In this document: positions 62,586 to 64,000 of the stretch, in pieces
Layout of the letters: each line of letters begins with the position of its first letter
How positions within the stretch are numbered: the stretch's first letter is position 1
DNA from: CAVQBP01 sp963710745
GTDB lineage: Bacteria > Bacteroidota > Ignavibacteria > Ignavibacteriales > Ignavibacteriaceae
Length of the DNA stretch: 64,000 nt
Assembly (NCBI GenBank): GCA_963710745.1
Contig: CAVQBP010000016.1
Location: 186,001 to 250,000, forward strand
Direction of reading: 5' to 3'
Notes under the pieces: generated by a model
Seen by the model: the letters and a program-made list of their open reading frames with translations, nothing else
Told to the model about the DNA's origin: nothing
The model's database searches: none
Translations under genes and position numbers: made by a program

Positions 62586-63533
62586 ATGGATTTAAAGAAT
62601 TCAAAATCATGCTATAATATTTTGCATAATCAGAAGCTTGCGGAAGAAAGACTTGTAGCCAGTGCAACAGCATTTTCAAAATTAAATCAATATAAAAAAT
62701 TGCTGAATGATATTCAAAAATTAGATAAAAAAGATTCAAACCAATGTCCGGAAATTAGTAATGCTGTTACTGATTATGCATTCAATGCCGAAGCCAACAG
62801 CAGGCTGCTGATTAAAAATGCACTTGATTCAATAAATGATTTACGGGATTCCGGTGCGCTCTACCAGATAGTTGATGATGCAGGTAAAGAACTATCCAAG
62901 ATGAAGAGTATAGAGATATTGAACAGGCTGGAGACTGAAGGTAAAAAAGCTAAAGAACAATTCGGATCTGAGACTGCAGAAATATTCAGTGAAGCAGTAA
63001 AATCTTTGAAAAGCCTCGATATTAAGTTAAGTGCCAAAGAGGGAAAAATAATTGTTAATAAGAAGATTGTTGGAGACCAGAGTGCTAAAGTCGAATTGTC
63101 AACAAAAAGACAACCAGGCCAGATGGGTAGAATATCTTCCGATGAATTCTTTTCCGGGAAAGGCGGGAGAATCTTTGTTTCTCCCGGGCAATTATACCTG
63201 CCTCCTGATTGTCACCACAAACCGCCGAGCATCAAGGAAAGCGACAGAATACCTGCTGATATATATGCCGGAACTGTTTCTGGACTGGCAATGACTAAAG
63301 GATTGTTTTACCAGCATGCAAGAAGAGTAATGGAACTTGGACCAAGGGGTTTACGAGGTGAAGATCCTGTAACAGCAATCCTTATAGCGATAGCTGTTAT
63401 AGGTGCTGCGTTAGTAATATATGGTATTGCGACAGGAGATGGTTTCATAACTGCATTCGGAGCAGTCTTAATAGCGGGCGCAGCACTAGTAGCTTTCGGA
63501 GGATTTTCTTTAATATTGGCAATTGTGGCATGA
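62586..63533 (+). CDS. Unknown 315-residue protein with C-terminal membrane hairpin
   Basis: Residues 1-180 are charged and helical, with coiled-coil-like stretches (LDSINDLRDSGALYQIVDDA; EILNRLETEGKKAKEQF). A middle segment of about 190-250 has GGRIFVSPGQLYLPPDCHHK and IYAGTVSGLAMTKGLFYQHA. The last 55 residues form two glycine/alanine-rich hydrophobic helices (AILIAIAVIGAALVIYGIAT; FGAVLIAGAALVAFGG) separated by GDGFITA. Such a hairpin suggests a membrane-inserting, possibly oligomeric protein. No signal peptide is visible. GAAAGGAA precedes the ATG. The next gene overlaps the last four bases. Family and function are unknown. Confidence 0.75.
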   Translation: MDLKNSKSCYNILHNQKLAEERLVASATAFSKLNQYKKLLNDIQKLDKKDSNQCPEISNAVTDYAFNAEANSRLLIKNALDSINDLRDSGALYQIVDDAGKELSKMKSIEILNRLETEGKKAKEQFGSETAEIFSEAVKSLKSLDIKLSAKEGKIIVNKKIVGDQSAKVELSTKRQPGQMGRISSDEFFSGKGGRIFVSPGQLYLPPDCHHKPPSIKESDRIPADIYAGTVSGLAMTKGLFYQHARRVMELGPRGLRGEDPVTAILIAIAVIGAALVIYGIATGDGFITAFGAVLIAGAALVAFGGFSLILAIVA

Positions 63534-63970
63534 TGAAGAATTTCCCGATACTTAGTAAGAAGTTGTGTCGTGATTTGACAAGCGCAATTCACGACACCTT
63601 TAATAGAGAAGTCTGCGGATTTTTAATTGAAGAGGAAAATGAACTGCGTTTCAGAAGAATGGAAAATCTTGGCGGATACGGGGAATTTATTTTAGACGAA
63701 GTTATGGTAAAATTATTTTGTGATAATGCCGGAAAGAATGGAATTAAAGTCAGATACTTTGTCCATAATCATTTTACCGGCCTTGAATTATCAAGCTCAG
63801 ATATAAATTCATTTTGCAGGAATGATTGGCCATGGTTAATAGTCATGATCAAAAATGATAAAATTTCCGGTAAATGGTACTGGCATGAGAAGAACAGCAT
63901 CCACTCTCAAGATTTAATTACTGAAGTTACACAAAATTCATTCATTTTGGACGAACCTCGTAGGCCTTGA
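63530..63970 (+). CDS. JAB/MPN-type metallopeptidase
   Basis: The 146-residue protein has the JAMM elements: Glu in REVCGFLIEEENE near 30, and the zinc motif HNHFTGLELSSSD (H-x-H, then Ser and Asp) near 98-110. The spacing between the second His and the Asp is one residue shorter than the usual H-x-H-x7-S-x2-D. The small size and lack of other domains resemble the JAB domains of phage tail proteins and of prokaryotic ubiquitin-like systems. ATG overlaps the upstream stop by four bases (ATGA), so the two are translated together. The likely job is to cleave the partner protein or a linked peptide; that is inference. A hairpin lies at the stop. Confidence 0.75.
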   Translation: MMKNFPILSKKLCRDLTSAIHDTFNREVCGFLIEEENELRFRRMENLGGYGEFILDEVMVKLFCDNAGKNGIKVRYFVHNHFTGLELSSSDINSFCRNDWPWLIVMIKNDKISGKWYWHEKNSIHSQDLITEVTQNSFILDEPRRP

Positions 63971-63996
63971 GAGTTACTTTTAAAGGACTCTCAAGG
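63965..63996 (+). terminator. Hairpin at the end of the unknown operon
   Basis: CCTTGAGAG and CTCTCAAGG form a nine-bp perfect stem with a 14-base loop. It overlaps the JAB gene's stop codon. The window ends four bases later, so a T run cannot be checked. Confidence 0.6.
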
Positions 63997-64000
63997 TTGA

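Overview
The window (AT-rich, roughly one third G+C by eye) looks like chromosome from a member of the Bacteroidota/Chlorobi group, most probably an Ignavibacteria-like organism. Reasons: a secreted peptidase ends in a type IX secretion (T9SS) sorting domain of the NYPNPFNPxT type; DUF4835 (PorD-like) and PorV/PorQ-like outer-membrane proteins are present; Shine-Dalgarno sequences are weak before many genes; and the one tRNA gene is preceded by a Bacteroidota-style -33/-7 promoter.

Region by region. 1-23.4 kb is mostly housekeeping: a cNMP-domain histidine kinase overlapping a response regulator, MATE exporter, YmdB-type phosphoesterase with an orphan DNA methyltransferase, Ddl, FolD, a DeoC/aldehyde dehydrogenase/short ALDH-like operon, AroA, a REC-adenylate cyclase, envelope proteins, and a three-gene set matching the bacterial ceramide pathway (GNAT-type ceramide synthase, serine palmitoyltransferase, NAD-dependent ceramide reductase). 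23.5-45.3 kb, starting at tRNA-Ala(GGC), is an accessory region full of single genes, broken genes and repeats. Here a motif G-TTAnnTGCTAA recurs just upstream of unrelated genes, and one acetyltransferase gene is bracketed by a perfect 12-bp inverted repeat, which resembles integron gene cassettes and attC sites. At least four decayed copies of one small coiled-coil gene, an IS fragment, an acetate-kinase fragment and a beta-lactamase relic also lie here. 45.3-51 kb holds a starvation/energy-reserve operon read leftward: gap, dps, pgm, glgP. 51-60.6 kb holds a high-G+C transferred NTF2-like gene, a receiver-only protein, a three-PAS sigma-54 activator, a plasma-membrane-type H+-ATPase broken by one frameshift, and small stress-type proteins.

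60.9-64 kb carries a compact three-gene operon that I do not recognise: a 525-residue protein of unknown family, a 315-residue protein with a coiled N-terminus and a glycine/alanine-rich membrane hairpin at its C-terminus, and a JAB/MPN-type metallopeptidase overlapping it by 4 bases. It has the strongest ribosome binding site in the window, a possible operator upstream and a hairpin at its end, and is the best candidate here for an undescribed system.
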